A stretch of DNA of 64,000 nt from Phycisphaerae bacterium (GTDB lineage Bacteria; Planctomycetota; Phycisphaerae; UBA1845; PWPN01). The notes under the pieces were generated by a model. That model worked only from the letters and a program-made list of their open reading frames with translations. It was not told where the DNA came from and did no database searches. Shown here one piece after another: positions 19,001 through 28,200 of this stretch. The stretch is from contig JAAYDF010000142.1 in the NCBI GenBank assembly GCA_012729395.1, forward strand, positions 1 through 64,000, read 5' to 3'. Every line of letters starts with the position of its first letter. Within the stretch, counting starts at the first letter, position 1. A program made the translations under genes and the position numbers.

Positions 19001-19361
19001 AATCGCAGGCGCCCACGACCAGCCAGACATCGCGTCCGTCCCATTGCGATCCGGAAGGCAGGGTGATATCGCGGGAGTACCAGGCAGCACCTTTGTACTC
19101 TGTATCGCCGATACCGCTCAGTCGGCTTTCCCAGGGAAAGGGGACGACAATCCGACGGTCGAACGCGTGGCGGCCGGGGGTGAACCATTGGTCCTTCTCA
19201 CCGGCGTCCTGGGGATCAAACGCGAAAGACCAGGGGCCGTTGAGATTGACCCACGGCGTGCGGGCGAGGTCCGGGCGTGGGTGCTCGGGCCAGGGGACAT
19301 TGTCGGTCGCCAGCATGCTCATGCATCCGATGGTCGCGAAGAAAGTCAGTGTAGTCATCAT
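16095..19361 (-). CDS. Exported glycoside hydrolase family 2 enzyme
   Basis: A 1088-residue secreted glycosidase. After a short signal peptide, residues 35-200 form the GH2 sugar-binding domain (WVNLNGPWSFAFDP, FEAKVWVNGQPAAEHVGGY), 205-295 the immunoglobulin-like domain, and 300-620 the TIM barrel. The acid/base is predicted as Glu420 in FSWCLFNETWG and the nucleophile as Glu515 in LINSEYGGIG. The C-terminal 450 residues carry two further beta-rich modules; the last (WRLYHDEDVVIYLNGQKVL) is a jelly-roll seen in many planctomycete hydrolases. Beta-galactosidase, glucuronidase or mannosidase activity cannot be separated from sequence alone. It sits beside Gfo/Idh/MocA genes, a common planctomycete polysaccharide-use setting. 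Confidence 0.92.
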   Translation of the reverse strand: MMTTLTFFATIGCMSMLATDNVPWPEHPRPDLARTPWVNLNGPWSFAFDPQDAGEKDQWFTPGRHAFDRRIVVPFPWESRLSGIGDTEYKGAAWYSRDITLPSGSQWDGRDVWLVVGACDFEAKVWVNGQPAAEHVGGYTPFDVNLAPFAKPGEKVTVTIRAMDTTNDQQPTGKQVHWYTRTSGIWQTVYLEPRGKSFIQALRGRPDIRAGKMAYEVTTSHRPPGRLILRSPSKQFDTVEVVIPQGETPIVGEVTVKEPKLWSPDSPSLYDIHIELADDQGNITDRVESYFGLREVSVGKAPGRDYQYIFLNGKPIYLIGALHQSFHPDSIYQYPDDAVLRSDYELCKRIGLNFLRIHIKTPVPRELYWADRLGVLIMQDIPNYWTHSPQAQQWWQQHAEAAIARDYNHPAVFSWCLFNETWGIGSGGYSPERHQWVADMYHHAKKLDPTRLIEDNSPCNYDHVITDINSWHFYINDYDAARRHIQEVVDKTFPGSTFNYTGGHKQTDAPLINSEYGGIGAGSGDMDISWCFKYLTNELRKHDKICGYVYTELSDIEWEHNGFVNYDRSPKEYGYDSWHPGLSLKDLNNPDFVVLDAPPVVELKPGETRNVPVFISHFSQRDARDLKVCWRIDWQDPLIPEEIEGALRSWFCGPATWEAYRVVAHKPIEVRADGTGTVGTLLVELRDGDEVITRNYVNLLVKREPAPRFEVSEHGLAILRFEPADFAEWTFDGDIPFLANAESQKISGYGAGAVEYHLELPKGLQLDGVSGLLLMAELSSRADGERLDWPARYRDQARRHHPQTDTRKWPTDLTVLVNGVPVATQTLPDDPADARGVLSHHRGLHPGTYGQLATLMVEGDRLAQILKAAENDRIIRLRFEVPESAAHRGGLAIFGETMGRYTVEPTCLIALRHPHGLTPGDSSDKLVATHRIRDRWHVLLPCAEDAPKDWYYTTDQPQDTWTRPDFDAVTWKVGAGGFGGPHAPDAIVKTAWLTPEIWLRTEVFLENAADIRSAYWRLYHDEDVVIYLNGQKVLERKGYTRNYINVPFGPEAKNALRAGRNVVAVHCRQTAGAQNIDVGIRLLLDEGR

Positions 19362-19603
19362 GGGGGATCATGATACGCAGGGCGTGGGCTTCCGCAAGGC
19401 TGCGGAGTCGTGTACCATGACCCGAGAGATTGGCCTGACAGCACTGGATGGCGTCTTCGGGGAAGGAGCGTTTCCCGATGATGGCCGTGGTTGGCCCCAT
19501 CGCTGTGCCAGGTTGCGGCGATCGGGGCGAGCGCACCGGGGCTGGGTTGTCGGCGGGGACGGTATAGCGATTTCCTGACAGAGGCCATACGGGAGGAAGG
19601 TTC

Positions 19604-20638
19604 ATGATTCGAGTGGGGTTGATTGGTGCTGGCTTCATTGGGCGAAATCACTTCAACCAGTATGAGAAACTTACCGAGCGAGCCCGGGTCGTGGCTCTGT
19701 GCGACAAGGAGGCGGATCGGCGGGCGGGTGACTGGTCCAAGGTCGGCGGCAATCTTGGGGACGCCCAGGGCACGAAGCGGGATCTGGGGAGTATCAAGCC
19801 CTACACCGCGTGGCAGGATCTCGTGGCTGACCCGGGGATTGATCTCGTAGATATTTGCACGCCCACGTTCACGCATCGCGAGATTGTGACAGCGGCCTTG
19901 CGTGCGGGTAAACACGTGCTTTGCGAAAAGCCGATGGCGTTGAATCTCGATGATTGCGACGCGATGCTCGCGGTGGCCGAAGGGGCGAAGGGGCAATTCA
20001 TGATCGCCCAGTGCATCCGCTTCTGGCCGGAGTACGTCTATCTCACCCAGGTCTTTCAGGATCGTCGCTTCGGCGATCTGCAGGCACTGCAACTGCGACG
20101 GCAGGCTGAGACGCCGGCGTACTCGCTGAACAGTTGGGTACTCAATCCGGAACTGAGCGGGGGAGCGATCCTCGACCTGCATGTGCACGACGTGGATTAC
20201 GCCCTGGGTTTGCTGGGCCGGCCTGAGGCCATCACCGCCCAAGCGTGCATTCAAGCCAACGGGGCGTCCGACCGGGTGCATGCCCTATGGCACTACGCCA
20301 AGCCACAGGTGGTGCAGCTTGAAGGCTTCTGGGATATGCCTGCGGGCTTCGGCTTCAACATGGGGTATACCGCGGTATTCGAGCAGGCGGCGGTGCAGTG
20401 GGATCTCTCGTCGGGCAAACCGGTGACCGTCTATCGCCGCGGCCAGCAACCGGAGAGCCCCGAATTACCGCCGGGCGGCGATGGGTACTTCAACGAGATC
20501 GACTACTTCCTGGGGTGCGCCGAGCGTAACCAGCGACCCTCTGTCAGCACGCCCGAGGAAAGTCGACACGCGGTGGCAATCGGTTTGGCCGAGAAGGAAA
20601 GCGCCCACAAAGGCACGCGTGTGGCGGTTCAGTTATGA
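19604..20638 (+). CDS. Gfo/Idh/MocA family NAD(P)-dependent oxidoreductase
   Basis: A 344-residue cytoplasmic oxidoreductase. The Rossmann start VGLIGAGFIGRNHF binds the dinucleotide, and CEKPMALNLDDCD at about 106 has the EKP motif with the catalytic-site lysine. The second domain carries GGAILDLHVHDVDYALGLLG, the typical acid/His triplet region. No Tat or Sec signal is present, unlike the second family member at 23404-24843. The start at 19604 follows GGGAGGAAGG. Substrate (inositol, glucose, amino sugar or similar) is not readable. Its divergent neighbour is the GH2 enzyme, so it may process the released sugar. Confidence 0.9.
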   Translation: MIRVGLIGAGFIGRNHFNQYEKLTERARVVALCDKEADRRAGDWSKVGGNLGDAQGTKRDLGSIKPYTAWQDLVADPGIDLVDICTPTFTHREIVTAALRAGKHVLCEKPMALNLDDCDAMLAVAEGAKGQFMIAQCIRFWPEYVYLTQVFQDRRFGDLQALQLRRQAETPAYSLNSWVLNPELSGGAILDLHVHDVDYALGLLGRPEAITAQACIQANGASDRVHALWHYAKPQVVQLEGFWDMPAGFGFNMGYTAVFEQAAVQWDLSSGKPVTVYRRGQQPESPELPPGGDGYFNEIDYFLGCAERNQRPSVSTPEESRHAVAIGLAEKESAHKGTRVAVQL

Positions 20639-20750
20639 GCAACAAGGGTTCAAAGGCACCGCCAAGGACCCGTCGTTGAGCCGTTCCGCGGAACGTATCA
20701 TCGTGCGCGCTTCTCTTTGCTGATCTGTCCCGCTCTGGAACGGGAGCGGC

Positions 20751-21230
20751 TCACTTTCCCGAGGAATCGGGGGAGGTCGCCTGGTCTTTCTGTTGGCCTT
20801 CGATTTCACTGATCTTGCGAAGCCGGCGTTCGTGTCGTCCGCCCTCGAATCGGGCCTTCAGCCACACGTCGACGATCCGCCGGGTGAGCTCCTCGCCGAT
20901 CAAATCCGCGGGCAGACAAAGCACATTGGCGTCATTGTGGCGTCGCGACAGCTCGGTCGTGACTTCGTCGTGGCACACGGCCGCGCGGATGCCTCGAACC
21001 TTGTTGGCGGAGATGGACATGCCAATCCCCGTTCCGCACAGCAGGATGCCGGTCGACGCCTCGCCGTCCACCACCGCCTGGCAGGTCGGAACAGCGGCGT
21101 CGGGATAATCGAAGCTGGCAGTCGAGTTCGTCCCGAAGTCCATGACTTCGTAGCCCATGGATGTGAGCAGGGCCTTGACCTTCTCCTTGGCTTGGTAGCC
21201 GCGGTGGTCGGCTCCGAGGGCGATCTTCAT
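20751..21230 (-). CDS. rpiB: Ribose-5-phosphate isomerase B
   Basis: RpiB interconverts ribose 5-phosphate and ribulose 5-phosphate in the pentose phosphate pathway. The 159-residue protein opens with MKIALGADHRGYQAKEKV and has the active-site loop GILLCGTGIGMSISANKVRG with the catalytic-base Cys, then CHDEVTTELSRRHNDANVL. Start at 21230 is set by family similarity and by its overlap with the stop codon of the upstream Sua5/phosphatase gene (TGATG), which predicts translational coupling. The C-terminal 20 residues are charged and variable. Confidence 0.95.
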   Translation of the reverse strand: MKIALGADHRGYQAKEKVKALLTSMGYEVMDFGTNSTASFDYPDAAVPTCQAVVDGEASTGILLCGTGIGMSISANKVRGIRAAVCHDEVTTELSRRHNDANVLCLPADLIGEELTRRIVDVWLKARFEGGRHERRLRKISEIEGQQKDQATSPDSSGK

Positions 21231-22351
21231 CAAAGTGGTATCTCCTCCAATTGGTGCCGCAAGGCTTGCTCGATGCGTTTTGCACAAAGGGCATAGGTGG
21301 CGGTATCGCCGCCCATCGGATCGTCGACGTCGGCCTCATCGACCAGGCGGCAGCGATCCAGAGCCGCGGGAAGGATAGCTCCTACGGTAGCGCGGTGCCC
21401 TGCGGTCATAGCGAGAATGTAGTCCGCACGAAGCAGAGCTTCAAGGGTCAGCGGGGTGGATCGATGGTACGACAGATCGATCCCTCTGGCGGCGAGGGCG
21501 TTGATGGCTTCGGTCGAGGCAGGGGCCCCCTCGCAGGCCATGGTGCCGGCGGATTCGACGACGTAGCCGCTTGAGGTGAGGGCGTCTTCGTCGCAGCCGA
21601 CATGTTCGGCAAGGAGACGCCTGAGGATGGCCTCGCCCATGGCGCTGCGGCACGTGTTGCCGGTGCAGACGAGCAGGAAGCGAAGCTGGGCCAGGCGGCG
21701 GATGGTGCGTGCGTCCAGCACTCCTTCGCGCAGGATGTCATACCCCTTCGAGGTGACGCGAACGATCGTGGAGGCCTTGCCGTAACGACAATGACCGGCG
21801 TCAAGAACCAGGTCGACCTGACCATCGAGCGCCTTGCGGGCTTGGTCGCCGTCAGTCGGCGCGGGCTCGCCGGCCGGGTTGGCGCTGGCGGCGACTACCG
21901 GAAATGGGCAGGCTTCCAGCAGTTGGGCGGCTACGGAGTCATCCGGACAGCGGATGCCGATGGTGCCGGCGTGGTACATCGCGTCGATGTGCTCGGGAGA
22001 AGTGTCCCGAATAACCTGCGCCTGTTCTGGATGAGGCACATCGAATATCAGGGTCAGGGGCCCGGGCCAAGCCTTCTGCACAAGTCGGCGCCCTACGCCA
22101 GCGAGGTCGGGTACGAAGCGGTCGACGGCCCAGCGCGAGCCGATGTGCACGGTGAAGGGCTTGGTTTCCGCCCGTCCCTTGAGTTCACGAAGGCGGGCCA
22201 AGGCTTTGGGGTCGGCGGCATTGGCCCCGACGCCGTAGACGGTTTCCGTCGGAAAGGTCACCAACCCGCTGCCGGCCAGGCAATCCACCGCCTTGCGGAT
22301 GGCGTCCGCGTCGGCTCTGCCGGGGTCGATCTGATGGATGGTGGTAAGCAT
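21230..22351 (-). CDS. Threonylcarbamoyl-AMP synthase (Sua5/YrdC) fused to low-molecular-weight protein tyrosine phosphatase
   Basis: The 373-residue protein has two complete domains. Residues 1-215 are Sua5/YrdC/YciO, with TFPTETVYGVGANAADP and KAWPGPLTLIF, and should make the threonylcarbamoyl-adenylate used for tRNA t6A. Residues 223-373 are a low-molecular-weight phosphatase with the catalytic loop Cys229..Arg235 (CTGNTCRSAMGEA) and the DP loop VDDPMGG near 344. The two activities have no known mechanistic tie; similar arrangements may be a planctomycete feature. The start at 22351 matches the domain start; longer in-frame extension is unlikely. The stop overlaps the rpiB start. Confidence 0.92.
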   Translation of the reverse strand: MLTTIHQIDPGRADADAIRKAVDCLAGSGLVTFPTETVYGVGANAADPKALARLRELKGRAETKPFTVHIGSRWAVDRFVPDLAGVGRRLVQKAWPGPLTLIFDVPHPEQAQVIRDTSPEHIDAMYHAGTIGIRCPDDSVAAQLLEACPFPVVAASANPAGEPAPTDGDQARKALDGQVDLVLDAGHCRYGKASTIVRVTSKGYDILREGVLDARTIRRLAQLRFLLVCTGNTCRSAMGEAILRRLLAEHVGCDEDALTSSGYVVESAGTMACEGAPASTEAINALAARGIDLSYHRSTPLTLEALLRADYILAMTAGHRATVGAILPAALDRCRLVDEADVDDPMGGDTATYALCAKRIEQALRHQLEEIPL

Positions 22352-22630
22352 TGAACTGACCCAGTATCCGGAAGAAGTCGACGGGGCCGAAGCCCTACCC
22401 GACAAGCCAAGCGAACAACTCGCGTGAAACGGACACCCCATTCGTTGGTCCGGCTGAGTCCATCCTCGCGAACAACCGCAAACACCGTCAGTGTATGCGA
22501 TCCAGCGGGGTATGCAAAGTCGGTTGCTGAGCCGCCGAAGCCAAGGCAACATCGCCGGACGGCTATCGCGTTACAGGTGGCCCGTATCCGTGGGCGCGGT
22601 TCTCCCGCAGTGCGGTTCAGGGACGCCGAC

Positions 22631-23407
22631 TTACCCCGTAGCGTCGTCCTGTCCGGCCTTGTGAGCAGCGTGGGAAGCGGCTTTCGTGCGGGCGTCCTCT
22701 GTCTCGACAGGCTTGTCGTCAGGCTTGTCCTCGTCGGCTGCCGGGCTGGCTGGGCCCAAACCCAGCACCTGCGAGAGGATCGCCCCGGCGGTCAGGACAA
22801 ACGCCAGGACAAGCCGAATCACCCACTTGACGCCGCTCTGCTTGGGAACCAGGGACGTGGTGTGTGGGCTGAAAATCCGCGGGCATTCGAGTGCTTGGCC
22901 GTTCAGGCTCCAACGGACGAAGCCGGGCAGGCCACCGGGAGGATGGTGAGTGGCCAGCAGGTTGAGGAAGTTCTGCCGCGTCTCGGATCGCAATTGGGAG
23001 ATCTGATCAGGAGTGAACGAACGGTGAGCGAACGTCTGTCGCACACAGGTGGTGGCATCTCCGTCGACGGAATGCCATTGCCAGCCCTGCGTCCCAGGGA
23101 ACGGGAGGTCGTATCCTCGGACGTTGTAGTACTCGCCCACCAGACTGACGAAGCAGACGCAGGCGGCTACCGCCAAGCCGACCAGCCAAAGCGTGGGGCG
23201 GGCGAAGGGCTTGCCGGGGGCGGCCACGCGGAAAATGACCGCCCCGATCAGCAAGCCCAGGAGCATACAGAAGAAGAGCCCGAGGAAGAAGGGCAACAGA
23301 ACCAGCGTGGCCAGGAGCCAGCCGACAGGCAGGGCACAGAGGCAGCCCGCCCCCAAGGCTCCGAGCAGACGCCACGACAATGGCACGGCGGCGTTGGTGT
23401 CGTTCAT
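22631..23407 (-). CDS. Hypothetical membrane protein
   Basis: I do not recognise this 258-residue protein. It has three to four N-terminal hydrophobic segments between about residues 12 and 95 (for example LLATLVLLPFFLGLFFCMLL), a soluble middle part of about 100 residues with few conserved-looking motifs, a further membrane segment (VIRLVLAFVLTAGAILSQVL), and a charged Asp/Lys/Glu-rich tail. Its start overlaps the stop of the upstream exported oxidoreductase gene (ATGA), so the two are likely co-expressed and the protein may sit with that enzyme at the membrane. Confidence 0.75.
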   Translation of the reverse strand: MNDTNAAVPLSWRLLGALGAGCLCALPVGWLLATLVLLPFFLGLFFCMLLGLLIGAVIFRVAAPGKPFARPTLWLVGLAVAACVCFVSLVGEYYNVRGYDLPFPGTQGWQWHSVDGDATTCVRQTFAHRSFTPDQISQLRSETRQNFLNLLATHHPPGGLPGFVRWSLNGQALECPRIFSPHTTSLVPKQSGVKWVIRLVLAFVLTAGAILSQVLGLGPASPAADEDKPDDKPVETEDARTKAASHAAHKAGQDDATG

Positions 23408-24843
23408 ACGGTCTCAGGCACCACGAATGGCTGGCGGTAGTTCCCGATGAGCATGCGGTTGGCCTCATCGTCGTTTGTGATCGTCTCTGCTTTGGCGTCC
23501 ACCTCGATCCTGCGTCCGAGCCGGTAGTTGAGTCCTTCGAGCTTGATCTCGTTGCTCTTGAGGTGATCCTCCATGCGTGCGAGGGTTTCGTAGGCGTCCT
23601 TGTTATCGCCGAAAGCCCCGGTCCGCGGCTCGAAGGGGACTTCCTCGCCAAGCCGGTAGGAGATATTGGCCAGATGGCACAACGCGCTGGAGTAGTGACC
23701 TTCGAGGATGTCCGCATTGAGATCGCTGACCTTGCGACTGCGAACAGCCGCGATGAAGTTCTTGAAGGGGCTGGATCCCGGCCCGCGGGATTCGTCGATC
23801 TTGGGTAGCGGGGCGGGCTCCTTACTGCCGGCGGGGTAGAACTTGTTGTCCACGATGGTGCCGCCTTCGAGGTGGAAGATGTTGCCGACACCGACACCCA
23901 TATGGCGGTCGGTTTTGAGGCCGCGGACCTCGAAGATCAACTGGGTCTGCCCGAAGTCCATGACGGTGATCTGGGTATTGGCCGTCTGTCCCTGATCTGA
24001 GTATCCGAAGCGTCCGCCCAGACTGATCACGCTCTTGGGCAGGGTCGCGCCCTCGATTCCCCAGCGGGCGATGTCCATCTCGTGGACGCCTTGGTTGCCG
24101 ATGTCGCCGTTGCCGAAATCCCAGAACCAATGCCAGTTGTAGTGCACGAGGTTCTCGTGATAGGGCCGGGACGCGGCCGGTCCAAGCCAAAGGTCGAAGT
24201 CAAGCTCCGGCGGTGGGGTGGCGGGGCTCTTGAAGCCGATGCTGTCGCGCTTCTTGTAGCACAGACCGCGGGCGATCAGGAGCTTGCCGAGTTGGCCGGA
24301 CTTGATCACCGCCATCACGTTTGCCCATGTTCGGCTGCTGCGGTTCTGGGTGCCGTGCTGGACGATGCGGTTGTATTTGCGGGCGGTGTCGACGGCGATG
24401 CGGCCTTCGTGCACGTCGTGGCTGAGCGGTTTCTCGACGTAAACGTCTTTGCCGGCCTGGCAGGCCAAGATGGTCATCAGGGAATGCCAGTGGTTTGGCG
24501 ATGCGACGGAGAGAACGTCGAGGTTCTTGTCTTCGAGCGCGCGCCTGAGATCCTCGACCACCTGGGGCGCCTTGCCGCCCTTGTCCTGCACCTGTTTGCT
24601 GCGGTGTTCGAAGAGTCGCCGATCCGGATCAATCAGGTAGGCGACCTCGACATCTTTGATGCCGGAGAACCCGTTGATGTGTGCGCTCCCGCGACCATTG
24701 ATGCCGGCGACGGCGATGCGGATGCGCTCGTTGGCCCCCAGGGCTGCCCGTGCGGCTTTGGGCAGCGTTCCTGTCGCCAGCGCGGCCGCGCCGATCACGC
24801 CATTCTTCATCAGTCGCCGTCGAGTCCATTTTCTGCTTGCCAT
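23404..24843 (-). CDS. Tat-exported Gfo/Idh/MocA family oxidoreductase
   Basis: A 479-residue oxidoreductase with a twin-arginine signal KWTRRRLMKNGVIGAAALATG. The mature domain shows the Rossmann motif IAVAGINGRGSAH, YVEKPLSHDVHEG with the EKP lysine, and the C-terminal domain GNGDIGNQGVHEMDIARW. Export of an NAD(P)-binding oxidoreductase is typical of planctomycete GFO_IDH_MocA proteins, where cofactor is folded in before Tat transport. The ATG at 24843 is preceded by AAGGAG. It is coupled to the downstream membrane protein and is divergent from the six-hairpin glycosidase-like gene. Confidence 0.9.
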   Translation of the reverse strand: MASRKWTRRRLMKNGVIGAAALATGTLPKAARAALGANERIRIAVAGINGRGSAHINGFSGIKDVEVAYLIDPDRRLFEHRSKQVQDKGGKAPQVVEDLRRALEDKNLDVLSVASPNHWHSLMTILACQAGKDVYVEKPLSHDVHEGRIAVDTARKYNRIVQHGTQNRSSRTWANVMAVIKSGQLGKLLIARGLCYKKRDSIGFKSPATPPPELDFDLWLGPAASRPYHENLVHYNWHWFWDFGNGDIGNQGVHEMDIARWGIEGATLPKSVISLGGRFGYSDQGQTANTQITVMDFGQTQLIFEVRGLKTDRHMGVGVGNIFHLEGGTIVDNKFYPAGSKEPAPLPKIDESRGPGSSPFKNFIAAVRSRKVSDLNADILEGHYSSALCHLANISYRLGEEVPFEPRTGAFGDNKDAYETLARMEDHLKSNEIKLEGLNYRLGRRIEVDAKAETITNDDEANRMLIGNYRQPFVVPETV

Positions 24844-25246
24844 GGATTGGGTTCTCCTTCGAGTTAGAGCGGCATTCTCCGTCTCACTTGTGGTGATACC
24901 CGCGCTCTGGGGCATTCGACGCTCACGCCAGTGTACCCGCCCCCGGGCAGGACGCCAACCCTTGACCGGCTCGATCGTTGCCGACCGGGTGCATCCACCG
25001 AACCCTGGCGGCTGGCGGGGCTGGCACGCGTCGTCGTGTGCGACTGCTGTATCAGCAGTGCCTCTCCCCGAAAAACACTGCTCACAGAGCAGTGCCACAC
25101 GGCGGCTACTGAGCGAGGGATTCTGCCTTGCTGAACGGGGTAGGATCACTGATAGTGATGGCGGAAACCGACCTGGATCGGGCAGGCTTTCAGCCGGTGC
25201 CGGTCGGTGTATGATTCATCGTCTCGACGTGCATGGAGAGTGCATC
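24844..25246. other. 403-bp divergent intergenic region
   Basis: This separates the exported oxidoreductase from the glycosidase-like gene. The only recognisable structure is the pair of hairpins at 25043-25107. Open frames crossing it are extensions of the flanking genes without coding character. Confidence 0.55.
25043..25107. repeat. Two small hairpins; the second is shared with 55140
   Basis: The first hairpin is ACTGCTG-TAT-CAGCAGT (25043-25059). The second, ACTGCTCACAGAGCAGTG (25077-25094), is followed by CCACACGGCGGC. The same hairpin and nearly the same trailing bases recur at 55140-55168, 30 kb away, so this is a dispersed element rather than a gene-specific signal. Confidence 0.8.
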
Positions 25247-28200
25247 GTGAATACTCTGCTTTTGGCGGGAACCTTGGGGCTGGGGTTAGCCGCGGTGGAT
25301 CGGTCCATCAACCTGGCCGACTTCGGTCGCGTCGTGCAGTTTACGGGGGACGACGCCAGAACCCTGGAGGTCAAGCAACTCGACCGGGGCGAGGACGGCT
25401 GGCAAGCATGGCAGGGCGAAGGCGGCCAGTGGATGATCGGTCTGGAGTGGGATGAACCCCGCGACGTGGCCCAGGTGGAGATTGAGTTTCGTCATGCCAT
25501 TGCGGATCGGGACCAGATCGCGGTGCAGTACTTCAAGAATCATTGGCCGCACTCGTACCAAGGAGGTTGGGCTCCGCTGGATGATCCGTTCCACGGCAAG
25601 TGGTTGACGGCCAAAGCGGAGTGGTGGGCAGGGGATCGCGATGTGGGTTTCGCGTTCGCACCGTACAACGAGGAGCAACCCGGCGACGAGGCTCCGAAGA
25701 TGGAGTTCCGCCGCACTTATCGATTGCGTTTCCTGCTGGGCAAGCGAGATGAGGCGTTGCCGGCGGTTCGTTACCTGCGGGTTTACGGGCCAACCCCGCC
25801 CACGGAGGCGGCGTTCGAGTTGCGGTTTGATCCCCGAGCACGGCTCAAGCCGCCGCTCGATATGGCCGTTCTGAACGGCTATCTGCTGAACGCGGACGAC
25901 CGAACGACAACGCGAAGCGCCAGTCTCGATGAGTCGTCGAAGCGATTGCGTGTGCGTTTCGTCACGCAGGATGTCGATTCTCCCAATCGCACGATTGTGA
26001 CGCTCCGCGATCAGCGGGATGCGCGGATCGGCATGTCCTTCCTCCCTGCGGAGGTGGTCGAGCGAGGGCTGATTCGGGTGCCGGCGTGGGGCGTGGCCAT
26101 CGCACACGTCGGCAGTCAGAAGGACTTCGGCGCGGACCCGCGGCCGGGCATGAGCGTCTTCGACCGTGTGGCGACGGAGGCGGAGCAGACCTTCGAACGG
26201 GCTCGCCGAGAGATCCCCTCGCTGCGAAAGACGGCCCAGACGCCGGTGCCTTTCTATATGCCGCTGGCTCCCCCGGACACTCGCCAGGAGGTGGCGGTCT
26301 CATACGACGGCAGCGTCTACCTCGAGCGCAGCGCGCTGAAGGTGCCGGCCGATGACAGCGAACGACTGCATTGGCCCGCGGACAGATGGAGGGTTCGCCT
26401 GGGGAGCGGCGAGCCAGCCTTTGACCACCTTGCCGAGGGCGCGGTTCGGCAGCGACGGCTGGAGGGTTACCTGCCGATCGTGATCAACGAATGGGAGCAG
26501 GGCGGCGTTCGTTATGAGCAGACATGTGTAGGGACCTTCCTGGCCGGTGATCCTGCCCCTCTTCGCGGGGATGAAACGGTGGTGTTGCTGTCGCGACTTG
26601 TGGCGACGGCGAGCGGGGCCGGGCCAGCAACGGCGACGGTAAGGTTGTGGCCCGAGCCGGGCGAGCCACTGTCGCTGGAAGCCGGGCACGTTCGAGCGCT
26701 GGGGGCGACCACCGAGGAGGGCGTCAAACCCTATGAACAACCACGGCATCGGTTTCATGTGCAAGCGGCACGAGGCGAGCTGACCCTCAAGCCGATCGCG
26801 GATGGCTTGGGTCAAGAGGTGGCTTGGCGTTGCGACGTACGGCCGGGTGAGCCGGCGATTCTCGAATGGCGGGTGCCGTTCGTCACCCTGGCGGAATCCG
26901 AGGAGTTGAGGCAGCTCGCCGGGTTGAACTTCGACCAAGTGATGGAGCATGAGGCGGAGCGATGGCGTCGGCTGATCGCATCGGCGGCGACGATTGAGGT
27001 TCCTGAGCCGCTGCTCAACGACTTCTACAAGGCCCAGCTGGCGAATATCCTTATCACCGCGGACCGTGATCCCTACACGGGCTGGGCGGTGTTGCCGGCG
27101 GGCACCTATCAGTACGGGGTGTGTGTCAACGAGTCGTGTCATCAGATCCGCTCGCTGGAGATCCGCGGGCTGCACGGCTTGGCGGAGCGGTATCTGGCGG
27201 CGATTCTGGATGGTCAGTCGAGCCGGGCACTGCAGGGCCGGTTCACCAGCGTGGAGGGCGTGTTTCACGGATTGCCGACGCGGCACGGAGATTACCAGCA
27301 GTTCAACTACAATTTGGACCACGGCTTCGCGTTGTGGATGCTCAATGAGCATTATCGGTTCACGCGGGACCGCCGCTGGCTGATGCAGGTGGCGGACAAG
27401 CTGATTGCGGCGTGCGATTTCATCACCCGTGAACGGCACACGGAAACTGAGGCGAACACGCTGGGGCGTGGAGACCGACTGTGGGGCGAGGGGTTGCTGC
27501 CGCCGGGACATCTGGAGGACCCGCCGGAATGGCTGTGGTGGTTCGCGGTCAACGCGTACGCGGCCCGGGGCATGCGCATGACCGCGGAGTCACTGGCCGA
27601 GATCGAGGATCCCGACGCGGCCCGCATCGCGGTGGACGCGGCGGAGTTCGACCGTTGTTTGCGTGCCTCGTGCAGGGAGGCGATGCTTCGCAGTCCGGTG
27701 GTCGCTCTACGTGACGGTGTACACGTTCCGCACCAGCCGACGCGGAGCCGGTCTCGCCATCGCGATCTGGGCTGGATTCGCGACGCTCTTTATGGCGCGG
27801 TGCACTTGATCGACTGCGGAATCTACGAGCCCGATTCGCCGGAGGCGGAGTGGATTCTGCGGGATACCGAGGACAACGTGTTCATCAGCGCCGATCGCGG
27901 GCGAAAGCTGACCGACTTCGACAAGCAGTGGTTCAGTTGGGGAGGGATTACGCTGCAATCGAATCTTCTGCCGAACCCCCTGATTTACCTGCGTCGGAAC
28001 CAGCCCAAGCATGCTCTGCGGGCGTTCTGGAACAGTCTGGCGGCCAACGTATATGAGGACGTGCGGGTATTCGCGGAGCATCCGATCGAAGCGTACGGCA
28101 TCGGGCTGGGGCCTTTCTACAAGTCGCCGGACGAGTCGGCTTTCATCGTGTGGCTGCGGCACCTGCTGGTGATGGAGAGCGGCGACGAACTCGACCTGCT

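Noticed and set aside
22424-23440. 338-codon open frame on the plus strand
   Set aside because: It is antisense to the membrane protein gene and is Gln/Gly/Arg-rich without motifs.
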